DNA of 64,000 nt from Rhodococcus sp. KBS0724. Its GTDB lineage: Bacteria; Actinomycetota; Actinomycetes; Mycobacteriales; Mycobacteriaceae. Below are positions 56,240-64,000 of this stretch, one piece after another. Below the pieces are notes generated by a model, which saw only the letters and a program-made list of their open reading frames with translations, was not told the DNA's origin and did not search any database. Both the position numbers and the translations under genes were made by a program. Position 1 is the first letter of the stretch. Every line of letters begins with the position of its first letter. The stretch spans positions 248,001-312,000 of the forward strand of contig NZ_VCBX02000002.1 in NCBI RefSeq assembly GCF_005938745.2. Reading direction: 5' to 3'.

Positions 56240-59200
56240 ATGGGTGATTTCGATCCACTCTCGACACAGCAGGACGTCGCCCGTGTGATCGCCGAGGAAC
56301 TCGGTGCGACGGGATTCATCGATGTCCATGAGATCGGTCGTGGTGGGTTCGGTGTGGTGTTCCGTTGCCGGCAGCCGTCGTTGGATCGTGTTGTCGCGGT
56401 AAAGGTCCTCACTGCTGACGTCGACTCGGAGAACGTGGCGCGTTTCTTGCGTGAACAACGTGCGATGGGCCGTGTCTCGGGCCATCCTCATATCGTGACC
56501 GTGCACGATGTCGGTACCACCGACAGTGGTCGCCCGTTCATCGTCATGCAGTACCATCGGCGTGGGTCGCTTGAGGTCGAGATCCGCAGGAACGGTCCGC
56601 TTCCGTGGACTGAAGTCCTTCGGATAGGTGCCAAGATGGCGGGGGCGCTCGAGACCTTGCACAGGTTGGGTGTGCTTCACCGGGACGTGAAGCCCGGAAA
56701 TATCCTCATTGCTGACTACGGCCAACCCCAGTTGACCGACTTCGGGATCGCCCGTATCGCCGGAGCGTTCGAGACCGGCACGGGAACAGTCACGGGTTCG
56801 CCTGCCTTCACCGCACCGGAAGTACTCCGGGGAGATGCTCCGTCGGTATTCTCCGATATCTACGGTCTGGGCGCGACACTGTTCTGCGCGCTCACCGGCC
56901 ATGCGGCCTTCGAGCGGCTCAGCGGTGAACATGTCGTGGCGCAATTCCTGCGGATCACCTCGGAACCGACCCCTGAACTGTCCGGGTGGGATATCCCCGA
57001 GGATTTTCGCGCGATCATCGAACGATCGATGGCGCGCACAGTGGGCGAGAGGCCGGGCTCCGCGGAAGAACTGGGAAACCTTCTCGTCGATGCCGCTCGT
57101 CACAACGAGCACAACATCGACGAGATGGCGCTCCCGGCAAGGGAGCGCGAGTATCGGGCGGATGTGGTGGTGGGCACGGCCCGTGGCGCTGCGCCGGCGG
57201 GACATGATCAAGATTCCGTAGGTGAGAGTTCGTCACTACTGGGCCTGCCACGTCGTAGTAAGGACGGAAACCTCCCGTACGAGTTGACGAGCTTCATTGG
57301 CCGCCGCCACGAGTCGGCAGAGGCCAGACACCTTCTGTCAGGGGCGCGGTTGGTGACGTTCACCGGTATCGGCGGCGTCGGCAAGACGCGGCTGGCGTTG
57401 AAAGTCGGCTCGGATGCACGTCGCGCTTTCGCCGACGGTGTGTGGTTGGTGGAGCTGGGACAGCTTCGCGATCCAGCGCTACTGGCAGATACTTTCGCCG
57501 GTACCTTCGGCTTGCAGGAACGCTCCGCCCGCCCGCCGTCGATATTGGTGGCCGAGTACCTCGCCGATAGGCAGCTGCTGCTGATCGTCGACAACTGCGA
57601 GCACATGATCGCGGCGGTCGCGAAACTGGTGGAGGCGCTGCTGCGGGTGTGTCCGGACGTGAAGGTCCTTGCTACCAGCCGGGAGCCTTTGGGCATCGGC
57701 GGCGAAATGGTGATGAGGGTGCCTCCGCTCACGGTGCCGGACACCACCGAGCCGGCGCCGTCCCGGCGTGGAGCAGCGATGTCCGATGCGGTCGCATTGT
57801 TCGTCGAGCGGTCCCGCTCGGCGGTCCCGGATTTCGTCCTCACCGACGACAACAAAGCAATCGTCACTCAGATCTGCCGGCAGTTGGAAGGACTGCCGCT
57901 CTCGATCGAGCTGGCGGCGGTGCGGTTGCGATCGATGTCAGCGGTACAGATCCGCGACAGGATAACCGACAGCTACGCGTTACTGACCCGGGGGCATCGC
58001 GGAGCCCCGAGTAGGCAGCAGTCGCTGCGCTTGTCCATCGACTGGAGCTACTGGCTGTGCACCCCGGACGAGCAACGGTTGTGGGCGCAGGTCTCCGTCT
58101 TCGCAGGCTCCTTCGACCTCGACGGCGTCGAAGGGGTAAGCGGTCAACTGTTCGGCGCGGTGCCGCTGGTGGATCTGGTCGAATCCTTGGTCGGTAAGTC
58201 GATCCTCATTCGCGAAGAAACTGCCGCCGGGGTGCGATTCCGTCTATTGGAGACTCTCCGCGCCTACGGCCGCCGACGACTCGACGAGGAGGCCGGTGAA
58301 TATGCAGCTCTGGCGCGTCGGCATCGGGACTACTACCTTCAAATGGTGAAACATTCTGAGTCCGAATGGATCTCACCGAAACAGACCGACTGGATCGCTC
58401 TGCTGAGGCAGGAACAACCGAACATTCGTGACGCCCTCGAATTCTGTGCCTCGGAGACCGGTGAGGCTGCTGCCGGCCTGGAAATGGCAAACGCCCTGTA
58501 CTTGTTCTGGTTCACCCGCGGCATGTTCAGCGAAGGCAGGCGTTGGCTGGGACGACTACTCACCCTCGACGCAGAGTCACTGACGGCGGAGAGGATTCAC
58601 GCCCTGTGCTGGAGCGCCGAGATGGCAGGTCTACAGGGAGATAACGCTGCGGCAACGCCTTTGGTGGTGCAAGCACGAAATCTGGTTCAACGTCTCGACC
58701 AGGACGATATCGGTGCGGAAGTGTTCTACATAGAAGGGAACTCGGCGTTGTACAGCGGTGACCCGGGGCGAGCGGTCACATTGTTCGAGCGGGCTCTAGG
58801 GGGTCTGCATCCCGAAACGAACCTCGTTCGACGGATCGAAGCCCTGGTATCTCTCGGAGTCGCCGGATGGGTGCTCGGCGATGCCACCCTCGCTGTCGCG
58901 TCGCATCAAGAAGTGCTGGCTCTCACCACCGAGCACGGGGAGTCCGTGTACCGCGCGCATTCACTCTGGTCACTCGGCCTGGTGTCGTGGAATCGAGGAC
59001 GAGCGCGGGAAGGGTACGAGCTTCTGGAAGAGGGAATACGATCCGCTCATCGTGTCGACGATCCGGTCAGCGGGGCGCTCTGCGTCGAAGCGCTGAGTTG
59101 GATTGCGGCAGACGAAGGTCGAGAGGAAAGAGCTGCGGTACTCATGGGCGCTGCCCGAGCGCTCCGTAAAACCATGGGTGCTTCGTCGGTGCGCATTCCG

Positions 59201-59560
59201 GCCATGGTCGACTACCACACACAATGTGTGCGCCGAACCCGCACAGTGCTCGGCGCCGCCGCATACGCAACGGCGTTTCGACACGGACAGGCCCTCGATT
59301 TCGACGAAATAGCCGCGGTAGCGCTCGACGACGCGCCTCCCGAGACCTCCGTCGAGCCAACCGAGGCAGAGAATGCTCTGACCAAACGCGAACGTCAGGT
59401 AGCGGAACTGATCAGTGAGGGTTTGACCAACAGAAAGATCGCGGAGAAGCTATTCATTTCACCTCGCACCGCGCAGGGACATGTCGAGAACATACTGGTC
59501 AAGCTAGGATTTAGCTCGCGAACCCAGATCGCCGCATGGTTCATCGAACACGCTCGGTAG
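56240..59560 (+). CDS. Ser/Thr protein kinase - STAND ATPase - LuxR regulator (second copy)
   Basis: The 1,106-residue protein has the same architecture as that at 8895: kinase (GRGGFGVVF, lysine 55, HRDVKPGN with D149, DFG 167-169, APE), STAND ATPase (GIGGVGKTRLAL, LLIVDNCEHM, GLPLSIELAAVRL), a TPR-like middle and a C-terminal LuxR helix-turn-helix (LTKRERQVAELISEGLTNRK, SPRTAQGHVENILVKLGF). The two share long stretches of sequence, but this gene has the high GC of its surroundings. ATG 56240 was preferred over the upstream TTG 56231. Such proteins are PknK-like and probably phosphorylate themselves or partners and bind DNA; targets unknown. It ends convergent with aspA. Confidence 0.93.
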   Translation: MGDFDPLSTQQDVARVIAEELGATGFIDVHEIGRGGFGVVFRCRQPSLDRVVAVKVLTADVDSENVARFLREQRAMGRVSGHPHIVTVHDVGTTDSGRPFIVMQYHRRGSLEVEIRRNGPLPWTEVLRIGAKMAGALETLHRLGVLHRDVKPGNILIADYGQPQLTDFGIARIAGAFETGTGTVTGSPAFTAPEVLRGDAPSVFSDIYGLGATLFCALTGHAAFERLSGEHVVAQFLRITSEPTPELSGWDIPEDFRAIIERSMARTVGERPGSAEELGNLLVDAARHNEHNIDEMALPAREREYRADVVVGTARGAAPAGHDQDSVGESSSLLGLPRRSKDGNLPYELTSFIGRRHESAEARHLLSGARLVTFTGIGGVGKTRLALKVGSDARRAFADGVWLVELGQLRDPALLADTFAGTFGLQERSARPPSILVAEYLADRQLLLIVDNCEHMIAAVAKLVEALLRVCPDVKVLATSREPLGIGGEMVMRVPPLTVPDTTEPAPSRRGAAMSDAVALFVERSRSAVPDFVLTDDNKAIVTQICRQLEGLPLSIELAAVRLRSMSAVQIRDRITDSYALLTRGHRGAPSRQQSLRLSIDWSYWLCTPDEQRLWAQVSVFAGSFDLDGVEGVSGQLFGAVPLVDLVESLVGKSILIREETAAGVRFRLLETLRAYGRRRLDEEAGEYAALARRHRDYYLQMVKHSESEWISPKQTDWIALLRQEQPNIRDALEFCASETGEAAAGLEMANALYLFWFTRGMFSEGRRWLGRLLTLDAESLTAERIHALCWSAEMAGLQGDNAAATPLVVQARNLVQRLDQDDIGAEVFYIEGNSALYSGDPGRAVTLFERALGGLHPETNLVRRIEALVSLGVAGWVLGDATLAVASHQEVLALTTEHGESVYRAHSLWSLGLVSWNRGRAREGYELLEEGIRSAHRVDDPVSGALCVEALSWIAADEGREERAAVLMGAARALRKTMGASSVRIPAMVDYHTQCVRRTRTVLGAAAYATAFRHGQALDFDEIAAVALDDAPPETSVEPTEAENALTKRERQVAELISEGLTNRKIAEKLFISPRTAQGHVENILVKLGFSSRTQIAAWFIEHAR

Positions 59561-59880
59561 TCGTCCCGGTCTAATAGCCGCCTCGATGTTGAATCAGTCC
59601 CTTTTTGTGCCAATTCACTGCGCTGGGAAGAGAATCTGGACACCCGGCAGAACACCGTGACAGGAATTTCGTCGTCGCCGAGGTCGCAGGCCCAGGTGGG
59701 CCCGCGACCAGGGGAACGCCGAATTGCGTAGGGTCGATGAACTTTCGAGACGGCATTCCTGTCACCTGATCGCGACCCGATCCTTGATACCGAATAATGA
59801 CCAGGCGCGGCATCAGCATCGTCCCGCCCGCTACCTTCCCGCCAAGATCTGCGCGGGTGTCGTCTCGAACGCTGCACTTG
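59561..59880. other. Convergent intergenic region
   Basis: No gene is supported between the regulator (plus) and aspA (minus). No clear terminator hairpin with T-run is visible by eye. Confidence 0.4.
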
Positions 59881-61338
59881 TCAGGGCACCAGTGTTTGCT
59901 GGCGACCCTGAGTGGAGTTGATGTTCAGTTCCACCGATCGGATGAGGTTCTCGGGCCGGAGGATTTCCGTGATCTCGGATTCGGTGAGTAGTCCTCGTTC
60001 GAGTACGAGCGAGGGGATGCTTCGGCCGGTAGCGAGGGCATCGGCGGCCACTGACGTTGCAGCCGCGTAGCCGATGTAGGGGTTGAGTGCAGTGACCACG
60101 CCGATCGAATGCTCGACCATGCGCCGTAGGTGTTCGACGTTGGCGGTGATTCCGGCGATGCACCGAGTGGCGAGAGTGTCGCAGGCATTGGTCAGATGAG
60201 TGATCGATTGGAACAGGCTGTGGGCGATGATCGGTTCGAATGCGTTGAGTTGCAGTTGACCGGCCTCGGCAGCGAGTGAGATCGTGACATCGTTTCCGAT
60301 GACTTCGAACGCGATTTGGTTGACAACCTCGGGAATCACGGGGTTGACCTTGCCGGGCATGATCGACGAACCTGCCTGCATGGCGGGGAGGTTGATCTCC
60401 GAGAAGCCGGCTCGCGGCCCTGAGGACAGCAGGCGTAGGTCGTTGCAGATCTTCGACAGCTTCACTGCAGTTCGTTTGAGGACTCCGGAGAGTTGTACGA
60501 AGGATCCGACGTCCTGGGTTGCTTCGACGAGGTTCGCGGCGGTCGAGACCGGCATGGCCACGACGTTATTGAGATGACGGCATACGAGTTCTGCGTAGCG
60601 AGGGTGGGCATTGAGCCCGGTACCGATTGCGGTGCCACCGAGGTTGATTTCACCGATCAATGCGCCCGCTTCGAGGAGTCGGTCCGCGTCCTCACCCAGC
60701 ATGACCTCGTAGGTGCCGAATTCCTGGCCGAGGGTCATCGGTACGGCGTCCTGCAGTTGGGTGCGGCCCATTTTGACCACATCTGCGAATTCTACGGCCT
60801 TGCCGTTGAATGCTGTTGCCAGTGACCGCATCGACTGTTGCAGGCGCACCAGCGCGAATGCTACGGCCACTTTCAAGGCGGTCGGGTAGACGTCGTTGGT
60901 GCTTTGGCTCATGTTGACGTGATCGAGTGGGTGTAGGGCTGTGTAGTTGCCGCGGCGGTGTCCGAGGATTTCCAGTGCTCGGTTGGCGATGACCTCGTTG
61001 GCGTTCATGTTTGTCGATGTTCCTGCGCCGCCTTGGATGACGTCGACGACGAACTGGTTGTGCAGGGCTCCGTCGCGGATTTCCGAGCATGCCGCGACGA
61101 TGGCGTCGGCGATTCCGGAGTCGAGCAGACCTAGATCTCGATTCGCCAATGCTGCAGCTTGTTTCACACAACCGAGGGCGACCACCAGATCTGGGTAGGT
61201 CGAGATCGGTATTCCGCTGATGGGGAAGTTTTCGACCGCGCGCAGGGTGTGGATTCCCCAGTAGGCGTCGGCGGGGATGTCTCGGTCGCCGAGCAGATCG
61301 TGTTCGATCCGGACCGTATCGGCTTTGATGTTGGTCAT
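59881..61338 (-). CDS. aspA: Aspartate ammonia-lyase
   Basis: The 485-residue enzyme interconverts L-aspartate with fumarate and ammonia. It shows the aspartase/fumarase landmarks: YWGIHTLRAVENFPISG near the start, GGAGTSTNMNANEVIANRA, VNMSQSTNDVYPTA, GRTQLQDAVPMTLGQEF and the signature loop GSSIMPGKVNPV that carries the catalytic serine. TLRAVENF and length favour aspartase over fumarase. ATG 61338 overlaps the stop of the small upstream gene (ATGA). It is the last gene of the pxpABC-orf-aspA unit. Confidence 0.93.
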   Translation of the reverse strand: MTNIKADTVRIEHDLLGDRDIPADAYWGIHTLRAVENFPISGIPISTYPDLVVALGCVKQAAALANRDLGLLDSGIADAIVAACSEIRDGALHNQFVVDVIQGGAGTSTNMNANEVIANRALEILGHRRGNYTALHPLDHVNMSQSTNDVYPTALKVAVAFALVRLQQSMRSLATAFNGKAVEFADVVKMGRTQLQDAVPMTLGQEFGTYEVMLGEDADRLLEAGALIGEINLGGTAIGTGLNAHPRYAELVCRHLNNVVAMPVSTAANLVEATQDVGSFVQLSGVLKRTAVKLSKICNDLRLLSSGPRAGFSEINLPAMQAGSSIMPGKVNPVIPEVVNQIAFEVIGNDVTISLAAEAGQLQLNAFEPIIAHSLFQSITHLTNACDTLATRCIAGITANVEHLRRMVEHSIGVVTALNPYIGYAAATSVAADALATGRSIPSLVLERGLLTESEITEILRPENLIRSVELNINSTQGRQQTLVP

Positions 61339-61550
61339 GACAGACCCGCTGGTGTCGCAGCCGTGTTCAGTGTGGTGCCGAATAGTTCCCCGAACCGAGC
61401 TGTGTCGTCGCTGTTGCCGTGCACGCCGAATCCCTCGCGTGTGTCGCGGTAGGAATGTGCGCGGGCGGGTTCGCTGGGGCGATAGGCATTGGTGAGGGGC
61501 AGCATGTTCTCTCCGTCGCGGTGGGGGCCGGGAGGGCGGATCACTGTCAT
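61335..61550 (-). CDS. Small unrecognised protein between pxpC and aspA (71 aa)
   Basis: From ATG 61550: MTVIRPPGPHRDGENMLPLT, then NAYRPSEPARAHSYRDTREG and FGVHGNSDDTARFGELFG. It starts 42 bases after pxpC and its stop overlaps the aspA start as ATGA, typical of a translated operon member. No membrane helix or recognised domain. It may be a true small protein or a fortuitous frame in a leader; the coupling favours the former. Confidence 0.5.
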   Translation of the reverse strand: MTVIRPPGPHRDGENMLPLTNAYRPSEPARAHSYRDTREGFGVHGNSDDTARFGELFGTTLNTAATPAGLS

Positions 61551-61592
61551 AGTGTTTCCATTCGGTGAGCGTGGCGGGTGTCGGTCTTCAGG

Positions 61593-62456
61593 TCAGGCAA
61601 GGGTGAAGCGAAGCTGTTGGCCGGGTCTGGCTTGGGCTGCGAGGTCGATGTCCGCGCTGTGAACGACTGCGACGACGGGGTATCCGCCGGTGATGGGGTG
61701 GTCGGCCAGGAAGATCACGGGCTGTCTGGAAGGAGGAACTTGTACCGCTCCGAGTGGAACTGCTTCGGTGGGCAGTTCATCGAGCCGCGTGCGCTCGAGT
61801 ACACACCTTTCTGAGGTGCGATCGAGCCGCACGCCTACTCGGTTCGACTGGCTCGAGACCGTCCACAACACTGTTGTCAAGGATTGCGGGTCGACGAACC
61901 AGTCCTCGCGCGGGCCCAGCGTCGCGCGCAGAGTGATGGTGTCGGCACTGGGCAGCGCGATCGGTGCCACGTCGATCGGAGGAAGCGGCAGACGAGGCCG
62001 CCCGATGGGGATCACATCGCCCTGCCGGAGGGGGGAGGGGCCGATACCGGAGAGCGTGTCGGTGCTACGAGATCCGAGTACCGGCTCGATGTCGAGCCCG
62101 CCGCGGATCGCGACGTAGCTTCGAAGACCCACTTGCGGGGTGCGCAGCGCCAGGTGTTGACCGGCACGAACCATGATTGTGCTGGCGTGCGCGACCTGCA
62201 CACCGTCCAGATAGGCGGGCGCCGGAGCGCCGGTCACGGCCACGATGAGATCCTCCGTGCCTCGGAGAGCGAGCCCTCCGAGGAGAGTCTCGATGCATGC
62301 CTCGGACTCGACATTTCCGACCATCCTGTTCGCCAGTGTGAGCGCGCCCCGATCAGCGGCGCCGGAGCAGCCGACGCCGGATTGGAGGAATCCGATCCGG
62401 CCGAGGTCCTCGATGATGCTGAGCGGGCCGGTGTCGAGGATTTCAACCGTTTTCAC
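61593..62456 (-). CDS. pxpC: 5-Oxoprolinase subunit PxpC (biotin-dependent carboxyltransferase-like)
   Basis: The 287-residue protein is the AHS2-domain subunit of the PxpABC 5-oxoprolinase, which hydrolyses 5-oxo-L-proline to L-glutamate with ATP. Landmarks are VEILDTGPLSIIEDLGRIGF, GVGCSGAADRGALTLANRMV, LGGLALRG, SYVAIRGGLD and, near the end, PVIFLADHPITGGYPVVAVV. GTG 62456 overlaps the pxpB stop (GTGA). Length fits the family. Confidence 0.92.
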   Translation of the reverse strand: MKTVEILDTGPLSIIEDLGRIGFLQSGVGCSGAADRGALTLANRMVGNVESEACIETLLGGLALRGTEDLIVAVTGAPAPAYLDGVQVAHASTIMVRAGQHLALRTPQVGLRSYVAIRGGLDIEPVLGSRSTDTLSGIGPSPLRQGDVIPIGRPRLPLPPIDVAPIALPSADTITLRATLGPREDWFVDPQSLTTVLWTVSSQSNRVGVRLDRTSERCVLERTRLDELPTEAVPLGAVQVPPSRQPVIFLADHPITGGYPVVAVVHSADIDLAAQARPGQQLRFTLA

Positions 62457-63097
62457 GACTTGTCCGCATCGACGAAGCGAACAACTCGGCCGGGCTGCAC
62501 AAGAGCGGGAGGATCGTTGTCGATATCCCACATCTGCATGTCCGTCCGGCCGATGAGCTGCCAGCCTCCCGGGGACGAGCGTGGGTACACCGCGCAATAT
62601 CGACTGGCCAGTGCAACGGAGCCGGGGGGAACGGAAGGTCGTGCTTGTTCTCGGCGGGGGATCGTCCATGGGGTAGCTGATGTGGGGCTCAGATACGAAA
62701 ATCCCGGTGCGAAACCGATGAAGGAGCACCGCCACAGCTCGTCGGTGTGGCGGGCGATGATGTCACGGACAGACAGTCCGGTGATGTGTGCGAGCTCTGC
62801 GAGGTCTTCACCGTCGTAGTGCACAGGAACAATCACGACGTCGTCGGACTGCGCGTGCTCCAGGATCGATGTCGAGGTGAGGGAGAGCCGACCGATCTCG
62901 GAGCGAAGCGCTGACATGTCGGCGTCGGGCCGAGCGAATATCATCACTGTCGTCTCGGCTGGTAGGAAGTCGATCATGCCCGAGGGCGGGCAACGCCGAA
63001 GCTGCTCGACGAGCCCGAGAGTCTCGGTGGGACTGTCGGTCTCGACGAGAATGCTGGATTTCCCGGCGGTCAGCAAGCGTGGCGTCCCGATGCTCAT
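62453..63097 (-). CDS. pxpB: 5-Oxoprolinase subunit PxpB
   Basis: The 214-residue AHS1-domain protein pairs with PxpC. It carries the family motifs VIVPVHYDGEDLAELAHITG, the histidine-containing IIARHTDELWRCSFIGFAPG, FSYL, the arginine-rich PRREQARPSVPPGSVALAS and the end GGWQLIGRTDMQMWD. ATG 63097 overlaps the pxpA stop by four bases (ATGA). The upstream extension of the frame reads as a shadow of pxpA. Confidence 0.92.
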   Translation of the reverse strand: MSIGTPRLLTAGKSSILVETDSPTETLGLVEQLRRCPPSGMIDFLPAETTVMIFARPDADMSALRSEIGRLSLTSTSILEHAQSDDVVIVPVHYDGEDLAELAHITGLSVRDIIARHTDELWRCSFIGFAPGFSYLSPTSATPWTIPRREQARPSVPPGSVALASRYCAVYPRSSPGGWQLIGRTDMQMWDIDNDPPALVQPGRVVRFVDADKS

Positions 63098-63957
63098 GCA
63101 AAGGCCCTGATCTCGATGCCGGCGCCTTCGAGAGCATGTTTCACAGATCGGGCGATGTCGGTGGCATCGGCGGTGTCGCCATGAACACACACGCTCGCGA
63201 CGTCGACGTCGACAACTGTCCCGTCGATACTGCGGACGGTCGAATGCCGAGCCATGTCCAGTACCTGTGTGCAGATCGCGGCACGATCGTGCAGTACCGC
63301 GCCGGGTCGACGACGGTCGACCAGTGTGCCCAGTTCCGTATAGGCGCGGTCCGCGAAACCTTCTGCGACGAAACGAATGTCGTATTCGTCAGCGGCGACC
63401 CTCTGGAGCCAGGAGTCGGAGGGGCCGAGTATGGCTAGATCCTTGTTGTACAGCGTCACGGCATCGAGCAATGCTCTGGCTGTGTCCGCATTGTTTGCCG
63501 CTGCGTGGTAGAGGGCTCCGTGTGGCTTGAGGTACCGCACGTTCGTCCCGGCGGCGCAGGCGAAACCGTCCAGCGCGGCGAGCTGATACACCGTCTCGTT
63601 GCACAGATCGTCGGGATCGATCGTCATCGCACGGCGTCCGAAGCCGACAAGATCGCGGTAACCGACATGGGCGCCGATGACAACGCCGCGGTCTGCTGCC
63701 CAACCGCAGACCTTCCGCATGATCGACGGATCTCCGGCATGAAATCCGCAGGCAATGTTGGCGCTGGAGATGACGGCGAGGAGGCTCTGGTCATCCCCGG
63801 AACGCCAGGGGCCGAATCCTTCCCCGAGATCGGCATTGAGGTCGAAGGTCGCGGCCACAGCATCTTCTTCCAGGTGTGTTGAACCGCGATGAGCGGTGGA
63901 CGGTGCCGGTGGGCAGTCCAGAGGTTGCTTCGCTGAGACGGTCGGGGGATGGGTCAT
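63094..63957 (-). CDS. pxpA: 5-Oxoprolinase subunit PxpA (LamB/YcsF family)
   Basis: This roughly 287-residue protein is the LamB/YcsF-family subunit of 5-oxoprolinase. It shows DLNADLGEGFGPW, NIACGFHAGDPSIM, GVVIGAHVGYRDLVGFGRR, VRYLKPHGALYHAA and FVAEGFADRAY. ATG 63957 is chosen because AAGGAGGG precedes it; this gives an N-terminal extension of about 35 residues before the usual start at FDLNADLG, so a later start remains possible. It opens the operon pxpABC-orf-aspA. The window ends 43 bases upstream. Confidence 0.92.
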   Translation of the reverse strand: MTHPPTVSAKQPLDCPPAPSTAHRGSTHLEEDAVAATFDLNADLGEGFGPWRSGDDQSLLAVISSANIACGFHAGDPSIMRKVCGWAADRGVVIGAHVGYRDLVGFGRRAMTIDPDDLCNETVYQLAALDGFACAAGTNVRYLKPHGALYHAAANNADTARALLDAVTLYNKDLAILGPSDSWLQRVAADEYDIRFVAEGFADRAYTELGTLVDRRRPGAVLHDRAAICTQVLDMARHSTVRSIDGTVVDVDVASVCVHGDTADATDIARSVKHALEGAGIEIRAFA

Positions 63958-64000
63958 CGGACCCTCCTTCAGGGCGGTATGTAGCGGAAACTCGATCATT

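Noticed and set aside
56078..57211. Minus-strand open frame (377 codons) opposite the second kinase gene
   Set aside because: The kinase motifs on the plus strand are unambiguous; the minus frame has no recognisable domain.
59571..59819. Small minus-strand frame between the regulator and aspA
   Set aside because: No ribosome-binding site, no recognisable motif and a composition like that of intergenic DNA.
1..64000. CRISPR array, rRNA or tRNA genes
   Set aside because: No regularly spaced repeat series, no rRNA-like sequence and no convincing tRNA cloverleaf was noticed in the reading; a covariance search would be needed to exclude a tRNA fully.

Overview
The window looks like DNA from a high-GC actinobacterium, most likely Rhodococcus or a close relative. 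The signs are frequent GTG and TTG starts, a glucose-6-phosphate dehydrogenase of the F420-dependent (Fgd) type, several F420/LLM-type oxidoreductases, kinase-STAND-LuxR giant regulators, and actinobacterial IS families. It is a mosaic: ordinary housekeeping operons at the right end, a catabolic region on the left, and a dense layer of intact and broken insertion sequences between them. A two-gene block at 38.6-39.8 kb resembles the terminal-protein (Tpg) locus of actinobacterial linear replicons, so a linear megaplasmid is possible but not proven.

Layout. 0.5-3.6 kb: a fumarylacetoacetate-hydrolase-family gene divergent from an aldehyde dehydrogenase, followed by a TetR gene. 3.9-5.2 kb: a badly decayed ring-hydroxylating dioxygenase beta-subunit gene next to an IclR regulator. 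5.5-6.5 kb: IS scraps. 6.8-7.7 kb: an LLM oxidoreductase with a short upstream reading frame. 8.9-12.3 kb: a visibly AT-rich kinase-STAND-LuxR protein. 12.6-18.8 kb: a 5'-truncated acetyl-CoA synthetase gene, then an IS3-family copy, an IS256-family copy, an MFS fragment and an IS30 element. 19.0-29.3 kb: the main catabolic cluster, with TetR, IclR, extradiol dioxygenase, dioxygenase alpha, beta, Rieske ferredoxin, ferredoxin reductase, meta-cleavage-product hydrolase, cis-dihydrodiol dehydrogenase, an unknown protein and an MFS transporter. 29.5-35.4 kb: IS481, ISL3 and IS3 remains, an intact IS110 element nested in the IS3 element, and the second IS256 copy. 35.4-43.6 kb: an esterase, an LLM oxidoreductase, the Tpg-like block, and a DeoR / gnd-fgd-pgi (pgi broken) sugar-phosphate module. 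43.6-47.1 kb: a split secreted peptidase gene, an ISL3 scrap and the second IS3-family copy. 47.1-51.7 kb: many small genes and transposase tails, ending in an orphan CIRCE operator. 52.5-64 kb: type II NADH dehydrogenase, POT peptide transporter, a second kinase-STAND-LuxR protein, and the operon pxpABC-orf-aspA.

How the genes work together. The cluster at 20.7-29.3 kb encodes a complete biphenyl/alkylbenzene-type upper pathway: a four-component dioxygenase makes a cis-dihydrodiol, the SDR makes a catechol, the extradiol enzyme cleaves it, and the alpha/beta hydrolase splits the ring-fission product. No hydratase/aldolase lower-pathway set lies inside the cluster; the FAH-family and aldehyde dehydrogenase genes at the left end could contribute. 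The cluster lies between two direct copies of a 1,469-bp IS256-family element, and these lie between two direct copies of a 1,257-bp IS3-family element. Fgd probably supplies reduced F420, which the two LLM enzymes could use. PxpABC converts 5-oxoproline to glutamate and AspA interconverts aspartate and fumarate, so the last operon is amino-acid recycling.
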